From NCBI GenBank assembly GCA_002368355.1, contig AP018281.1:3534001-3598000 (forward strand): 64,000 nucleotides of DNA. Direction: 5' to 3'. Position 1 is the stretch's first letter. Each line of letters opens with the position of its first letter. This DNA comes from Chondrocystis sp. NIES-4102. Its GTDB lineage: Bacteria > Cyanobacteriota > Cyanobacteriia > Cyanobacteriales > Xenococcaceae. Position numbers and translations under genes: made by a program. The notes below the pieces were generated by a model that made no database searches, was not told the origin of the DNA, and was given only the letters and a program-made list of their open reading frames with translations. Of the stretch, positions 20,022 to 28,619 are shown in pieces.

Positions 20022-20642
20022 TTATCCAGTCACGGCGTTGAGTAATACTTCAGCCAAGGTTAAACCCTGCATATCATCTATGGTAATCGTATCAACAATA
20101 TCAAATTTCGCTCCAGCAGATTCCAACTGATCATCCAACGCCTTTAAAAACTGAGTAGCTTTGCGATCATTACCCACTTGAATTAAACAAATACCCAATT
20201 CTTGATCTTGTTCAATTTTACGAGAAGCATCTATAATGACGCGCATTACCGCTTTATAATCATCTGGTTCACCATCAGTAATAACTAAGATAGTTTCTCC
20301 ATTTACCTTAGCTTGTCCTGCTGCTTTACGCTCAAAATAATTATTAATCGCATCATATAAAACACTGGCTAAATCAGTGCGCCCCATCGGTTCATTTTCA
20401 GCATAAATTTTACTTACCTTATCGGCTGTAACATTGTCATAACGGCGAAAACGCATAGAAAACAAATACACTGTAATCCCGTCTGAGTCAATTTTTTCAC
20501 ATTCTTGAGCCAAAGCTAAGGTAGATTCTTGGGCAGATTCCCAACGGGTTTTACCGCCAGGGCGATCGGTAATTGACATACTGCCACTTTTATCAATAAT
20601 TAATGTATAGTCGCGATCTCCGACGATCGAGGTTTCTGCCAT
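20022..20642 (-). CDS. von Willebrand factor A domain protein
   Basis: A cytoplasmic 206-residue protein that is a single vWA domain. The MIDAS metal site is complete: DKSGS (Asp17, Ser19, Ser21), Thr in GRTDLASVL and Asp in ITDGEPDD. Proteins of this TerY-like kind act as metal-dependent protein-binding scaffolds, sometimes in stress (tellurite-type) or chaperone systems. It lies upstream of the ABC ATPase gene on the same strand; the link between them is not clear. Confidence 0.88.
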   Translation of the reverse strand: MAETSIVGDRDYTLIIDKSGSMSITDRPGGKTRWESAQESTLALAQECEKIDSDGITVYLFSMRFRRYDNVTADKVSKIYAENEPMGRTDLASVLYDAINNYFERKAAGQAKVNGETILVITDGEPDDYKAVMRVIIDASRKIEQDQELGICLIQVGNDRKATQFLKALDDQLESAGAKFDIVDTITIDDMQGLTLAEVLLNAVTG

Positions 20643-20895
20643 GATGTATCACAATTTCCTTTGCTCGTAGTTATCTTCATCCAGCCTATTACAGGGTAGA
20701 ACTGAACTGTCAAAAATCAAAAATTTTCACAGATTTACTTAAGATCATTTTATAGTTTTAACTAAGTATTTGTACTCGTTAAATTACAGATAATTGTAAA
20801 CAGATATTGCAAGCTGCAAGCAAATATGGGGATATTCTAATAATCTGCGACTGATTAGAAAACCTTGGCGATAATTAGAATTAACTAAATAAATA

Positions 20896-21249
20896 ATGTC
20901 ACAACAATATTCAGGAGATAAACATTCAATGGATAATGAGTTACATAAATATAAAATGATTTGCACTTTAAAATTTGGTGATATTTACGGTCAGATAATT
21001 ATTTGGTTAATTGTAATTTTTGTAAGTCTAGCTACCACACTGGCATTGTGGAGTAGTACCAGGCAAATTTATGCTTTAGCAACTGTCGGTATTGTATTAG
21101 TTTTATCTTTACCGTTTTTGTTGTTCGCTTTCGTAACTACCTTGCTCAATAGAATTGAGTTTGTACCTATGGAAGAAGAGTTATATAGCCGTACTGTTAG
21201 AACTTCTAGTCCAACAGTCAGCACTAAATCAACAGCATCAGCTAGCTAG
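20896..21249 (+). CDS. Small two-helix membrane protein, unknown function
   Basis: 117 residues with two hydrophobic helices (about 36-58 and 66-90), an acidic linker and a Ser/Thr-rich tail ending STKSTASAS. ATG 20929 (MDNELHKY) has AGGAG about 11 bases upstream and is a possible alternative start giving 106 residues. No family is recognised. The gene is alone between two minus-strand genes. Confidence 0.55.
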   Translation: MSQQYSGDKHSMDNELHKYKMICTLKFGDIYGQIIIWLIVIFVSLATTLALWSSTRQIYALATVGIVLVLSLPFLLFAFVTTLLNRIEFVPMEEELYSRTVRTSSPTVSTKSTASAS

Positions 21250-21374
21250 GTAAACTCTCTAAGTCCACTATTTGCTTTACTATGCCACCTCGCACTTACC
21301 TTGGTATTTTACTAAGATGGGATGTGAGGTTGCAACGCCTGCTTTTTTGGATTTGAGGCGCAGTTGAAGAGTTT

Positions 21375-21503
21375 GGGTAGTTTTTAGCTATTAGCTATTA
21401 GCTTTTAATTATTACCCCCTACCCCCTACCTACTACCCACTACTTAATACCTAACTTCTGTCTCCTTTCTCATACCTACTACCCAAACCTCCACTACCTA
21501 ACT
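21375..21503. repeat. Inverted copy of the STRR mosaic
   Basis: TAGCTATTAGC-type repeats (21380-21410) are followed by pyrimidine-rich units ACCCCCT, CTACCTACTACC and CTACCCAAACCTCC. Read in reverse they match the module near 13.27-13.40 kb, including GGAGACAG-AGTTAGG and GGAGGTTTGGGTAG. The end of the element runs into the end of the ABC-2 permease gene. Confidence 0.75.
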
Positions 21504-22290
21504 AAGCTCCCATTCCTGAATAGTGTCTTAATCCTTTACGCCAAAGCCAACGATTACCCACTAGAAAAACACCTGTCCAAAACAGCATAATTAAAATACT
21601 TTTGCCGAAATTCGCAGGTAAACCCATGAGTAAGATAGCTGGAAAATGGATCATATAAGGGAAAGGAGTCCATTCAACAACTTGTCTTACAGAGTCGGGG
21701 AAAACTTCTAAAGGAGCAATTGTACCTGAGAGGAAGATATAAAATAAGAACCAGAATTGTTCAATAGCACTAGCTCTTTCTGTCCAAAAAGCGAACATTG
21801 AGAATGTATATTGAATAGCAAATCTTAAGATAAAAGCAAGAGCGATCGCGCTAATACTTAGTAAAAGATTAGGAATTGTAGGAATCCAGGCTGCATCGGG
21901 ATAAAGCCAATAAAATAAGGCACAAAACAAGGCAATCAAAGGTATACGAGTCATTTTTTCGGCGATGTGTCGGGCGACATGATGCCATACGGGATCGAGA
22001 GGTTGCAAAAGACGAAAGGATAATTTTCCTTCTACAATTTCACGCTCAAATTCCCAAATCACCCAAATGGTTGTAAATTGACGGACAATAAAAACGCTAA
22101 AGAAATAACGCGCAAAATCTACAGGACTAAAGTTAAAGTTGCCGTTTTGGGAAGCTTGAATCCAAACACCCATTAAGATAATTGGTAGAGAATTAGATAA
22201 TGCCCAAAGAAATATTTCGGCTCGATACTCCAACATATGGGCGTAATGAGCCGTGAGAATGATCCTGGCTTTTTTGATTGAAGGTTTCAC
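21502..22290 (-). CDS. ABC-2 family transporter permease
   Basis: A 262-residue permease with six predicted helices, of the ABC2_membrane_6 (DUF990) kind: ARIILTAHYAHMLEYRAEIFLWALSN at the N-terminus, VIWEFEREIVEGKLSFRLLQPLDPVW in the first cytoplasmic part, and IAPLEVFPDSVRQVVEWTPFPYM near the end. Such proteins pair with a NatA-like ATPase to export an unknown substrate. No ATPase gene is adjacent; a second permease usually accompanies it and is not in the window. Confidence 0.85.
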   Translation of the reverse strand: MKPSIKKARIILTAHYAHMLEYRAEIFLWALSNSLPIILMGVWIQASQNGNFNFSPVDFARYFFSVFIVRQFTTIWVIWEFEREIVEGKLSFRLLQPLDPVWHHVARHIAEKMTRIPLIALFCALFYWLYPDAAWIPTIPNLLLSISAIALAFILRFAIQYTFSMFAFWTERASAIEQFWFLFYIFLSGTIAPLEVFPDSVRQVVEWTPFPYMIHFPAILLMGLPANFGKSILIMLFWTGVFLVGNRWLWRKGLRHYSGMGA

Positions 22291-22478
22291 TTGATGTAAT
22301 TGTAGAAAATTGTTTTTAGTTATGATTTTGAAGACATTTTTAACAGGGTCATGATTAACAACTATTAGTTATCAACAGTTGGATGATTAATTTCACCACA
22401 ACAGCCCTGATAGCAACAATCAGGATAGATATAGACATCTCAACCGCGCAAAGCTGATATATCAATATGTTTTAATCT

Positions 22479-23540
22479 TTAGAGTAGATGTTTAAAATTC
22501 GGCTTATCTTTTAAAACTTTTACAATCTCTTTAATATCTTGAGTATGATCTTTATTAACCACCAGCGTAACTTTGCCATCGCGCACAATAACCACATCTT
22601 CTAAACCGATGGTGACAATCACCTCATCATCATCACTTGTATATATCAGCGCATTTTTAGTATTTTGACCAATATGTGTGCCTAATTCCACATTAAGCTT
22701 ATCTCCCTTCAACAGACGCTCAACCCCATTCCAGTCGCCTAAATCATCCCAACCAAAGTTAGCAGGTAGGACACAGGCGAGTTGGGTTTTTTCCATCAGT
22801 GCATAATCAATACTTTCTTTTTGCAGGTGCGGATAGGCATCTTTACCTTTTTGTGCCAATAGTTGCAGCATTTGAGGTGCATATTTTTCTAATTCATCTA
22901 ACACCACCTCTGCACGGAAAATAAACATTCCACTATTCCAACTAAACTTACCTGAATCTATAAAGGATTGAGCAGTTATCTGGTCTGGTTTTTCGGTAAA
23001 ACGAGTTACTTGGAAGACAGGTAGATCATTAAAGCGGTTTTTCTCTTCTCCTTGCTCTATATATCCGTAACCTGTGGCTGGTTGATTAGGCTTAATACCT
23101 AAAGTAACAATTGAAGGCTCGGAGGCTGCTTGCTGAGTTGCTGCTTGAAGAGTCTTTTCATAAGCTATAGTATCACCAATCCAATGATCGGCAGGGAAAA
23201 AACCAACTACAACATCACCACCATATTTTTTAGCGACTTCTAAAGTTGCCCAAGCCACCGCAGGTGCAGTATCTCTGCCTTGAGGTTCAACTAAAATATT
23301 GGAGTGGGGTAAATGTGGTAATTGTTCTTTTACTCCGTCTGCAATTATTTCCGAGGTAATAACCCAGAGATTTTGCCAACCACCTGCTAAGTTTAATAAC
23401 CTTTCGGCTGTAGCTTGTAGTAGACTTTTACCGCTACCATCAAGACACAAGAATTGTTTAGGTCTTTTTGCGCGACTAACGGGCCAAAAACGTTCTCCTT
23501 TTCCACCAGCTAAGATAATCGGAATTAATTGAGTTGTCAT
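22479..23540 (-). CDS. manC: Mannose-1-phosphate guanylyltransferase
   Basis: It makes GDP-mannose from GTP and mannose-1-phosphate for polysaccharide and GDP-fucose synthesis. The signature ILAGGKGERFWPVSRAKRPK (9-28) is intact, as are GRDTAPAVAWA, FFPADHWI, TGYGYIE, FTEKPD, WNSGMFIF and NFGWDDLGDWNG. At 353 residues it is the monofunctional type without the C-terminal phosphomannose isomerase domain. Not adjacent to the polysaccharide genes at the left edge but likely feeds the same pathways. Confidence 0.93.
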   Translation of the reverse strand: MTTQLIPIILAGGKGERFWPVSRAKRPKQFLCLDGSGKSLLQATAERLLNLAGGWQNLWVITSEIIADGVKEQLPHLPHSNILVEPQGRDTAPAVAWATLEVAKKYGGDVVVGFFPADHWIGDTIAYEKTLQAATQQAASEPSIVTLGIKPNQPATGYGYIEQGEEKNRFNDLPVFQVTRFTEKPDQITAQSFIDSGKFSWNSGMFIFRAEVVLDELEKYAPQMLQLLAQKGKDAYPHLQKESIDYALMEKTQLACVLPANFGWDDLGDWNGVERLLKGDKLNVELGTHIGQNTKNALIYTSDDDEVIVTIGLEDVVIVRDGKVTLVVNKDHTQDIKEIVKVLKDKPNFKHLL

Positions 23541-23646
23541 TGATTTTTTCCCAGTAGTGTAAGTTATCAGATATTTTAGTGAAAGTTAATTGGAATAAAG
23601 AGTTAAGCTGTATTCCCCAAATTTGAATCACATTTATTTAGTTATT

Positions 23647-23703
23647 TTTGACCAACGGTCACGTGCCGTCTTTGTCGTTTTACGGCAGAGTAATCTGTGA
23701 CTT
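23647..23703. repeat. Dispersed 57-bp stem-loop repeat, copy 1
   Basis: The sequence begins TTTGACCAACGGTCAC and ends AGAGTAATCTGTGACTT; a near copy lies at 53222-53277. Internal arms TGCCGT and ACGGCA, and outer GTCAC/GTGAC, can fold into one stem-loop. It lies in the 396-bp gap between manC and the LCP gene, which holds no other gene. Confidence 0.75.
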
Positions 23704-23936
23704 GGGTGATACTATATAAAAAATTTTTGCAAGGAACGAAAATTAATCTTGGTAATTAATGCTATAAATTCTGGCAAGATAGTCGGCTAATACAATTATG
23801 AATAATTGGGGATTGGTAATTGGTAATAAAAATTAGTTGATAATCTGACATTTCGCTAATTTAGAAATGGTTTTAGTTTGAGTGCAATTAAAAATTGAAT
23901 ACACCTAAATTAACATTAGTTTAGAGAATATAAAAT

Positions 23937-24929
23937 ATGAATGACGAGCGATCGCCCTTGGAAGCATCAGCCACAGCAGGTTTGACAGACACTCAGATAT
24001 TATCCCGCCGTCAAATGCAACAGTCTACAGCAACAGAGGATAATTATCAGCCTCTATGGTTTTGGCGGTTACACTCTAGTTGGTCTAGTTTTGTACGCGG
24101 TTTATTTTGGGGTGGAATTATTGCTTCTACAGCTATTGTTTCGGCTTCTTTGGGAGTGGGTTTAACTAGAATTGCAGTCGTGGAAAAAGTTATTGCTCAA
24201 ACTATTGATTATAAAACTTATCAAGCTCGATCGGATACTCAGGTGCAACGGTCAAATCAGCCTAGTTTGACTCGTCCAGTTAATATTTTATTGATTGAAG
24301 TTCCTAATGATCCTAATGATTTACTCGCCTTTGATCGCGATTTTGTTGGTAGAACTAAAACTATTTTACTCTTAAAATTTAATCCTCAATTAGGTACAGT
24401 AGAAGCTATTAATATTCCTACCAATAGTCGGGTTAAAATTCCTGGGCTTGGTTGGGGGACTATCGCTGATGCTCATTCTCAAGGGGGGACAGCTTTAGTA
24501 TCTCAAATGATTAGTCAATTATTACCCGATGTAGTTATTGATGGTTATATGCGTGCTACGACTCAAACTTGGCGACAGTTATCTGCAAGTGGCAAACTAA
24601 CTTTAGTTGATTGTAATGGGCGTATTGAGAATTGTCAGGATAGGAAAGAACAAGTTCTTAGACAGGAAAATACTTTTAAATCTATTAGACAACATTTAAG
24701 TGTCCCTGCTTATCTTAATAATATCAAAATTACAGCTTCTGAACTTCAATCTCAGTTGGATAGTAATATTTCCGCTTCAGAAATAATGTTAATTATTAAT
24801 TTTATACAGGAATTGGAGTCTGATAAAATTACTGTTAGTTTGCTACCAGGATATATTCCAGGTAAGACTATGGTTAAAAATAATCGAGGTAATTTTAATC
24901 CTCAAAGTTTATCACATAACTATCAATGA
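23937..24929 (+). CDS. LytR-CpsA-Psr (LCP) family protein
   Basis: A 330-residue protein with a cytoplasmic N-terminus, one membrane helix (about 54-78) and an external LCP domain. Family signs are NILLIEVPNDPNDLLAFDRD, GRTKTILLLKFNPQLGTVEAINIPTNSRVKIPG, INDAHSQGG-like IADAHSQGGTALVSQMISQLL, and DGYMRATTQTW. LCP proteins transfer polysaccharide or glycopolymer onto the wall from a polyprenyl carrier. The active-site arginines are partly present (RTKT, NSRVKIP). The C-terminal quarter is shorter than usual for the family. Confidence 0.85.
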   Translation: MNDERSPLEASATAGLTDTQILSRRQMQQSTATEDNYQPLWFWRLHSSWSSFVRGLFWGGIIASTAIVSASLGVGLTRIAVVEKVIAQTIDYKTYQARSDTQVQRSNQPSLTRPVNILLIEVPNDPNDLLAFDRDFVGRTKTILLLKFNPQLGTVEAINIPTNSRVKIPGLGWGTIADAHSQGGTALVSQMISQLLPDVVIDGYMRATTQTWRQLSASGKLTLVDCNGRIENCQDRKEQVLRQENTFKSIRQHLSVPAYLNNIKITASELQSQLDSNISASEIMLIINFIQELESDKITVSLLPGYIPGKTMVKNNRGNFNPQSLSHNYQ

Positions 24930-25068
24930 TCGGGCGATCGCCTTTTAATCTTACCAAATCAGTCTACTATTAATACAGGGATGCCAACTTTTCCTAGTTT
25001 TTAAACCTTGGCTATCTTGTTTTGCTCCTTATAGTCTTCTTTATAATTAATATATTTACATTTGATTT

Positions 25069-25584
25069 ATGCTTTTATCTCACCTCAAACAACGTTTACT
25101 CGGCATAGTATTAATTATTGCGATCGCTATTATTTGGGTTTTGTTTAGTGCTACTCCTGTATTAGCCCAAGAGAATGCGGTTAATTATACCTATAGCGAA
25201 ATTAGAGGTAAGGATTTTTCTCATCAGAATTTGGTGGGGGGAGTTTTTGCAGCAGCAGATGCTAGAGGCGCGAGTTTTGAAGGGTCTAATGTTAGTAATT
25301 CGATTTTGACTAAAGGTATTTTTATTAACACTAATCTTAAAGATGCTAACTTTACAAGCTCTTTGATGGACAGGGTGTCTTTTGAAAATTCTGATCTGAC
25401 TAATGCTATCTTTCAAGACGCGGTAGCTACTAGTACAAACTTTGAAGGGGCAAATATTAATGGTGCTGATTTTTCTAACGCTATTCTAGATCGCTATCAG
25501 GTATTTTTAATGTGCAAACGAGCAACTGGTACAAATCCTAGTACAGGAGTGGAAACTAGATTTAGTTTGGGATGTAGAAATTAG
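25069..25584 (+). CDS. Secreted pentapeptide-repeat protein (probably thylakoid lumen)
   Basis: 171 residues. A signal peptide (about 1-34) ends VLA before QENAVNYTYS. The mature part has about 15 pentapeptide units of A(D/N)LXX type, e.g. FSHQNLVGGVFAAADARGAS and NLKDANFTSSLMDRVSFEN, forming a right-handed quadrilateral helix. The C-terminal cap has two cysteines (MCKRATG, LGCRN), as in lumenal TL-type proteins. Function of these lumen proteins is unknown. Confidence 0.85.
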   Translation: MLLSHLKQRLLGIVLIIAIAIIWVLFSATPVLAQENAVNYTYSEIRGKDFSHQNLVGGVFAAADARGASFEGSNVSNSILTKGIFINTNLKDANFTSSLMDRVSFENSDLTNAIFQDAVATSTNFEGANINGADFSNAILDRYQVFLMCKRATGTNPSTGVETRFSLGCRN

Positions 25585-25658
25585 CGGTAATTTTATTGGT
25601 TATTTACGCCCCGCAGGATAACATTACCTATATAGATGTGCCTAATTTATTTATAGTT

Positions 25659-25797
25659 TTAATTGCTTTCTAAATTTTGATATCTTTGGGCTAAGGATAT
25701 AGCTGCTTGACGATGTTTTTCTCTTAATTGGGGTGGTGATAGCACAATAGCATTATTTAAATATCTATTAAGCCAAAATCCTAATTCATTTCCGCGA
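25659..25797 (-). pseudogene. Out-of-frame C-terminal remainder of the WYL regulator
   Basis: In the other frame, reading past the TGA at 25786, the sequence gives RDRGNELGFWLNRYLNN followed by AIVLSPPQLREKHRQAA and a short tail to TAA at 25659. The protein LPP plus RDRGNELGFWL joins smoothly, and VLSPPQLREKHRQAA resembles the C-terminal VLSPxxLxxKHR segment I recall from CRISPR-linked WYL proteins. The shift falls in the palindrome CCGCGATCGCGG (25792-25803), which contains HIP1. The result is a C-terminal truncation, unless it is a sequencing error or programmed shift. Confidence 0.6.
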
Positions 25798-26835
25798 TCG
25801 CGGTGGTAAATTAATTGTATAATCTAGATATTCTGGACTCTTTTTGATTATTTGTTGAGGATGTCTTAATTCTCCTTCGGCAATAAAAGCACTTACTGGA
25901 GGAAAAAAGCGAACTTTTACGACAATTAAATCGAGTTTACCTGCTAATTCTAGTTGTTGTTCTTCCCCTTTACCTAATTTTAAACCCCAGCCATTTTGTA
26001 ATAGTTGATGGGCATTATTTAAACTTATTTGCTGTTGGGTTATAGTTTTAGATGGATAAGCATTGATTATTTTAAGGTAGTCTTGGAAACGATTAATTCT
26101 ACCAACGGCTAATGTATTGTTTCGGCAGTTTTCGTAAATTAAATACCAGGCAATATCGTAGTATATTAATTGTAAAGGATAAACTGTAATTAGACCTATT
26201 TTATTTTCTTGATAAAGATCTACAGCACGAGAAAGTTCAATTGCTTGACCTTTGATAATAGCTGTTTCTAATAATTCGATTTGATGAAATAGAGTATGAC
26301 GATAGTTACCTTGCGCCATCATTTCTTGCGGATCGGTATAGTCAATTGTACGATTAAGATGTTGTCTTACAGGATAAAAAAAGTTCTGTTGTTCTTCAAA
26401 TTCAAAGTTTAATAATCGCTTTTTTAAAGTATAGTAAGTTTTTCTAAATTCAGGATGTCCTTGATAAATTGCTTGAGACTCCAAAGCATTAAATGCTGCT
26501 TGAAGTTCACGTTTATCCATCACTCCTGTACCAAGATAATAACCCCAGCGATACATTCTACGGTCTAAAATCTGATAATCCCTTAATATTTCTAAATCTT
26601 TTCTTAAAGTCGGTATTGCTGGATATTTTTCGGGCAAATTAATACCTAAAGATAAGGCTAATGCTTGCAATTTCAATTGTACCAATTTTAAAGCATTATG
26701 ATGTTGAGTATCATATTTTTCCAACTCATCAGGACACCCTACACCTGAATATTTTATCAAAGTTGCAATTAATAATAACAATCTTTCCAAAGCTTGGGCA
26801 TTAGTATAACGGTTTATTTTTGCTGATTGATTCAT
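25786..26835 (-). CDS. WYL-domain transcriptional regulator of the CRISPR locus, C-terminus frameshifted
   Basis: About 349 residues from ATG 26835 (an upstream TTG at 26862 would add nine). The protein has a helical N-terminal part and a WYL-like segment near IDLYQENKIGLITVYPLQLIYYDIAWYLIYE, then a WCX-type tail. It is divergent from csx18-cas1 across 289 bp. WYL regulators flank CRISPR loci in cyanobacteria, and Sll7009 of Synechocystis acts as a repressor of crRNA accumulation, so a similar role is likely. The frame stops at 25786 after LPPRSRK, although conserved-looking C-terminal coding continues out of frame (see next entry). Confidence 0.8.
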   Translation of the reverse strand: MNQSAKINRYTNAQALERLLLLIATLIKYSGVGCPDELEKYDTQHHNALKLVQLKLQALALSLGINLPEKYPAIPTLRKDLEILRDYQILDRRMYRWGYYLGTGVMDKRELQAAFNALESQAIYQGHPEFRKTYYTLKKRLLNFEFEEQQNFFYPVRQHLNRTIDYTDPQEMMAQGNYRHTLFHQIELLETAIIKGQAIELSRAVDLYQENKIGLITVYPLQLIYYDIAWYLIYENCRNNTLAVGRINRFQDYLKIINAYPSKTITQQQISLNNAHQLLQNGWGLKLGKGEEQQLELAGKLDLIVVKVRFFPPVSAFIAEGELRHPQQIIKKSPEYLDYTINLPPRSRK

Positions 26836-26891
26836 TAGTTTTAGGATAACCAAGAAAAGCAATAATAGTTAAATTACAGGGTAATATTAAT

Positions 26892-26949
26892 GTCATCCGT
26901 TCCCTGGATTTGAACTTTAGGGCTTGCGGATGACCGCATTCCGCGGTCA
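26892..26949. promoter_or_regulatory. Overlapping inverted repeats between the WYL gene and csx18
   Basis: GTCATCCG (26892-26899) pairs with CGGATGAC (26927-26934), and TGACCGC (26931-26937) pairs with GCGGTCA (26943-26949). The second arm of the first overlaps the first arm of the second, sharing TGAC. These lie in the divergent region of a predicted repressor and its likely target, so an operator is possible. A mobile palindromic repeat is the other reading. Confidence 0.45.
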
Positions 26950-27124
26950 AGAAAAAGAAAATATTATACAGGCGATCGCACTGTTAACTTATACCACTTT
27001 TTTATTGTAGTTTCTCAAGCTTGATTTGTAAGTTTGGAGATATTTTTAATTTATATAACTATCCGTTTGTTTTAGATAAATTAGAGTTTAACAACCAAAT
27101 AAAATCTTTCTAATCTATAAATAA

Positions 27125-27415
27125 ATGTATTTATCAACCCGTGGCGCGAGCGTAAGAAACTTAGCAACTGCTATTATAAATGGTGCGATCACTTTAATTT
27201 TATTATTAATTGCCCCTTTAGGACTGGCAACTGTAATTAGTAATACCTTCTTAGTAACTGTCGCTAGCTTTTTTGTTGGCACATTTGCCGATATGATTGT
27301 TAATTGGTTAACTTTTGCTGACGCTAGAAAAAATAAATTTACTCCCTTTCAAAGCACAAGAGAATTAAAACTGCAAAAGCCAAAATTATCCGCTATAGAG
27401 AGACATAAATCATGA
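27125..27415 (+). CDS. csx18: Small membrane protein next to cas1, probably Csx18
   Basis: 96 residues: YLSTRGASVRNLATAIINGAI start, two hydrophobic helices (about 12-36 and 40-62), then a basic cytoplasmic tail DARKNKFTPFQST. It overlaps cas1 by four bases (ATGA), so they are translationally coupled. It resembles the small membrane protein annotated as Csx18 beside type III-B and related cyanobacterial CRISPR loci; the name is from memory. Its function is unknown, but fixed linkage to cas1 suggests a role in adaptation or in anchoring the system to membranes. Confidence 0.65.
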   Translation: MYLSTRGASVRNLATAIINGAITLILLLIAPLGLATVISNTFLVTVASFFVGTFADMIVNWLTFADARKNKFTPFQSTRELKLQKPKLSAIERHKS

Positions 27416-28401
27416 AAAGTCTCTATGTATCTCAACAAGGTTGCCATATATCCTTAGATAAGGAAACTCTTATTGTTCGTTATCGCCAAGACATTGTAAA
27501 TAGTATCAAGATCCCATTACTTGAACAAATTTTAATTTTTGGTAAGTCTCAAATTACTACTCAGGCAATTAGAGCTTGTATTTGGCAAAATATCCCCATT
27601 GTCTATCTTTCACGCATGGGTTACTGTTACGGTCGAGTTTTACCCCTAGAAAGAGGATACCGTCAACTTTCGCGCTATCAACAGCAATTAGCTCATGGAG
27701 AAAAATTAACCGTAGCTAGAGAAATTATTCTAGCAAAACTAAAAAACAGTCGCGTTTTATTACAAAGACAACAACGCAAACAACAAACACCAGTATTATC
27801 TCAAAGCTTGCTGGATTTAAATCATTTGATTACTAAAATTAAACAGGTTAAAGATATAGATCAATTAATGGGTTTAGAGGGTGCAGGTGCAGCTTGTTAT
27901 TTTTCTGCCTATGGGGAAACTATTACAAATTCAGATTTTATCTTTATTGGTCGTAGCCGTCGTCCTCCAGCAAACCCTGTCAATGCCATGTTAAGCTTCG
28001 GATATCAGATATTATGGAATCATCTTTTAGCTTTGATTGAAGTGCAGCAACTAGATCCCTATCAAGCTTGTTTGCATCAAGGTAATTATCGTCATGCAGC
28101 CTTGGCTTCTGATTTAATTGAAGAATTTCGCGCCCCTATAGTTGATTCTCTAGTTTTATATCTAATTAATCGACGGATAATTAACTCCGTAAACGATTTT
28201 ATTTATCATAATGGCGGTTGCTATCTCAATGACTTGGGAAGAAGGAAATACCTACAAGCATTTATACAACGCATGGAAACAGAAATTAAAACCGATGGAG
28301 GAAATCAACCACGATGGGATTTATTGACACAGCAAGTCAAATTATTTAAACAGTTTGTTTATCAACCCTGCCAACTATACCAACCTTATCTAATTCGATA
28401 A
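27412..28401 (+). CDS. cas1: CRISPR-associated endonuclease Cas1
   Basis: 329 residues, usual length. The N-terminal beta domain carries KSLYVSQQGCHISLDKETLIVRY, the C-terminal helical domain has LMGLEGAGAACYF with the metal ligand Glu156, HQGNYRHAALASDLIEEFRAPIVDS with His228, and Glu237/Glu238. All three integrase ligands are present, so it should work with Cas2 to insert spacers. The gene is upstream of the array on the plus strand, opposite to the inferred array transcription. A terminator follows. No cas4 or reverse transcriptase fusion is seen. Confidence 0.97.
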   Translation: MKSLYVSQQGCHISLDKETLIVRYRQDIVNSIKIPLLEQILIFGKSQITTQAIRACIWQNIPIVYLSRMGYCYGRVLPLERGYRQLSRYQQQLAHGEKLTVAREIILAKLKNSRVLLQRQQRKQQTPVLSQSLLDLNHLITKIKQVKDIDQLMGLEGAGAACYFSAYGETITNSDFIFIGRSRRPPANPVNAMLSFGYQILWNHLLALIEVQQLDPYQACLHQGNYRHAALASDLIEEFRAPIVDSLVLYLINRRIINSVNDFIYHNGGCYLNDLGRRKYLQAFIQRMETEIKTDGGNQPRWDLLTQQVKLFKQFVYQPCQLYQPYLIR

Positions 28402-28462
28402 TCATCTAATCATCTCGATAGCGGGCATGGTTTTGCCATTTTAATTATTATAACACAATTAG

Positions 28463-28507
28463 GCGATCGCTCTTGAAAATAATTTAGCGATCGCTTTTCT
28501 TTTTTTT
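28463..28507 (+). terminator. HIP1-containing intrinsic terminator after cas1
   Basis: GCGATCGCT (28463-28471) pairs with AGCGATCGC (28486-28494) around a 14-nt loop, followed by TTTTCTTTTTTTT. Both arms hold HIP1, so the site is also a HIP1 duplication. It separates cas1 from the convergent end of the array. Confidence 0.8.
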
Positions 28508-28619
28508 AATTAGTTTTTCGCTTAAATTAAACAGAATTATCTGCCGAACACATAGTTTAATTTTCATTCTGTTACTTTCTTTAGAAATTAAATAGTTGTT
28601 AATTATTAATTAAAGTTCC

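Noticed and set aside
3243-22290. ABC ATPase at 3.2 kb and ABC-2 permease at 21.5 kb as one transporter
   Set aside because: They are 18 kb apart on opposite strands with unrelated genes between; there is no evidence beyond both lacking a partner.
27412-28401. Cas1 fused to or next to a reverse transcriptase, as in some III-B loci
   Set aside because: Cas1 is a normal 329 residues and no reverse transcriptase motif (YxDD) is found in the window.
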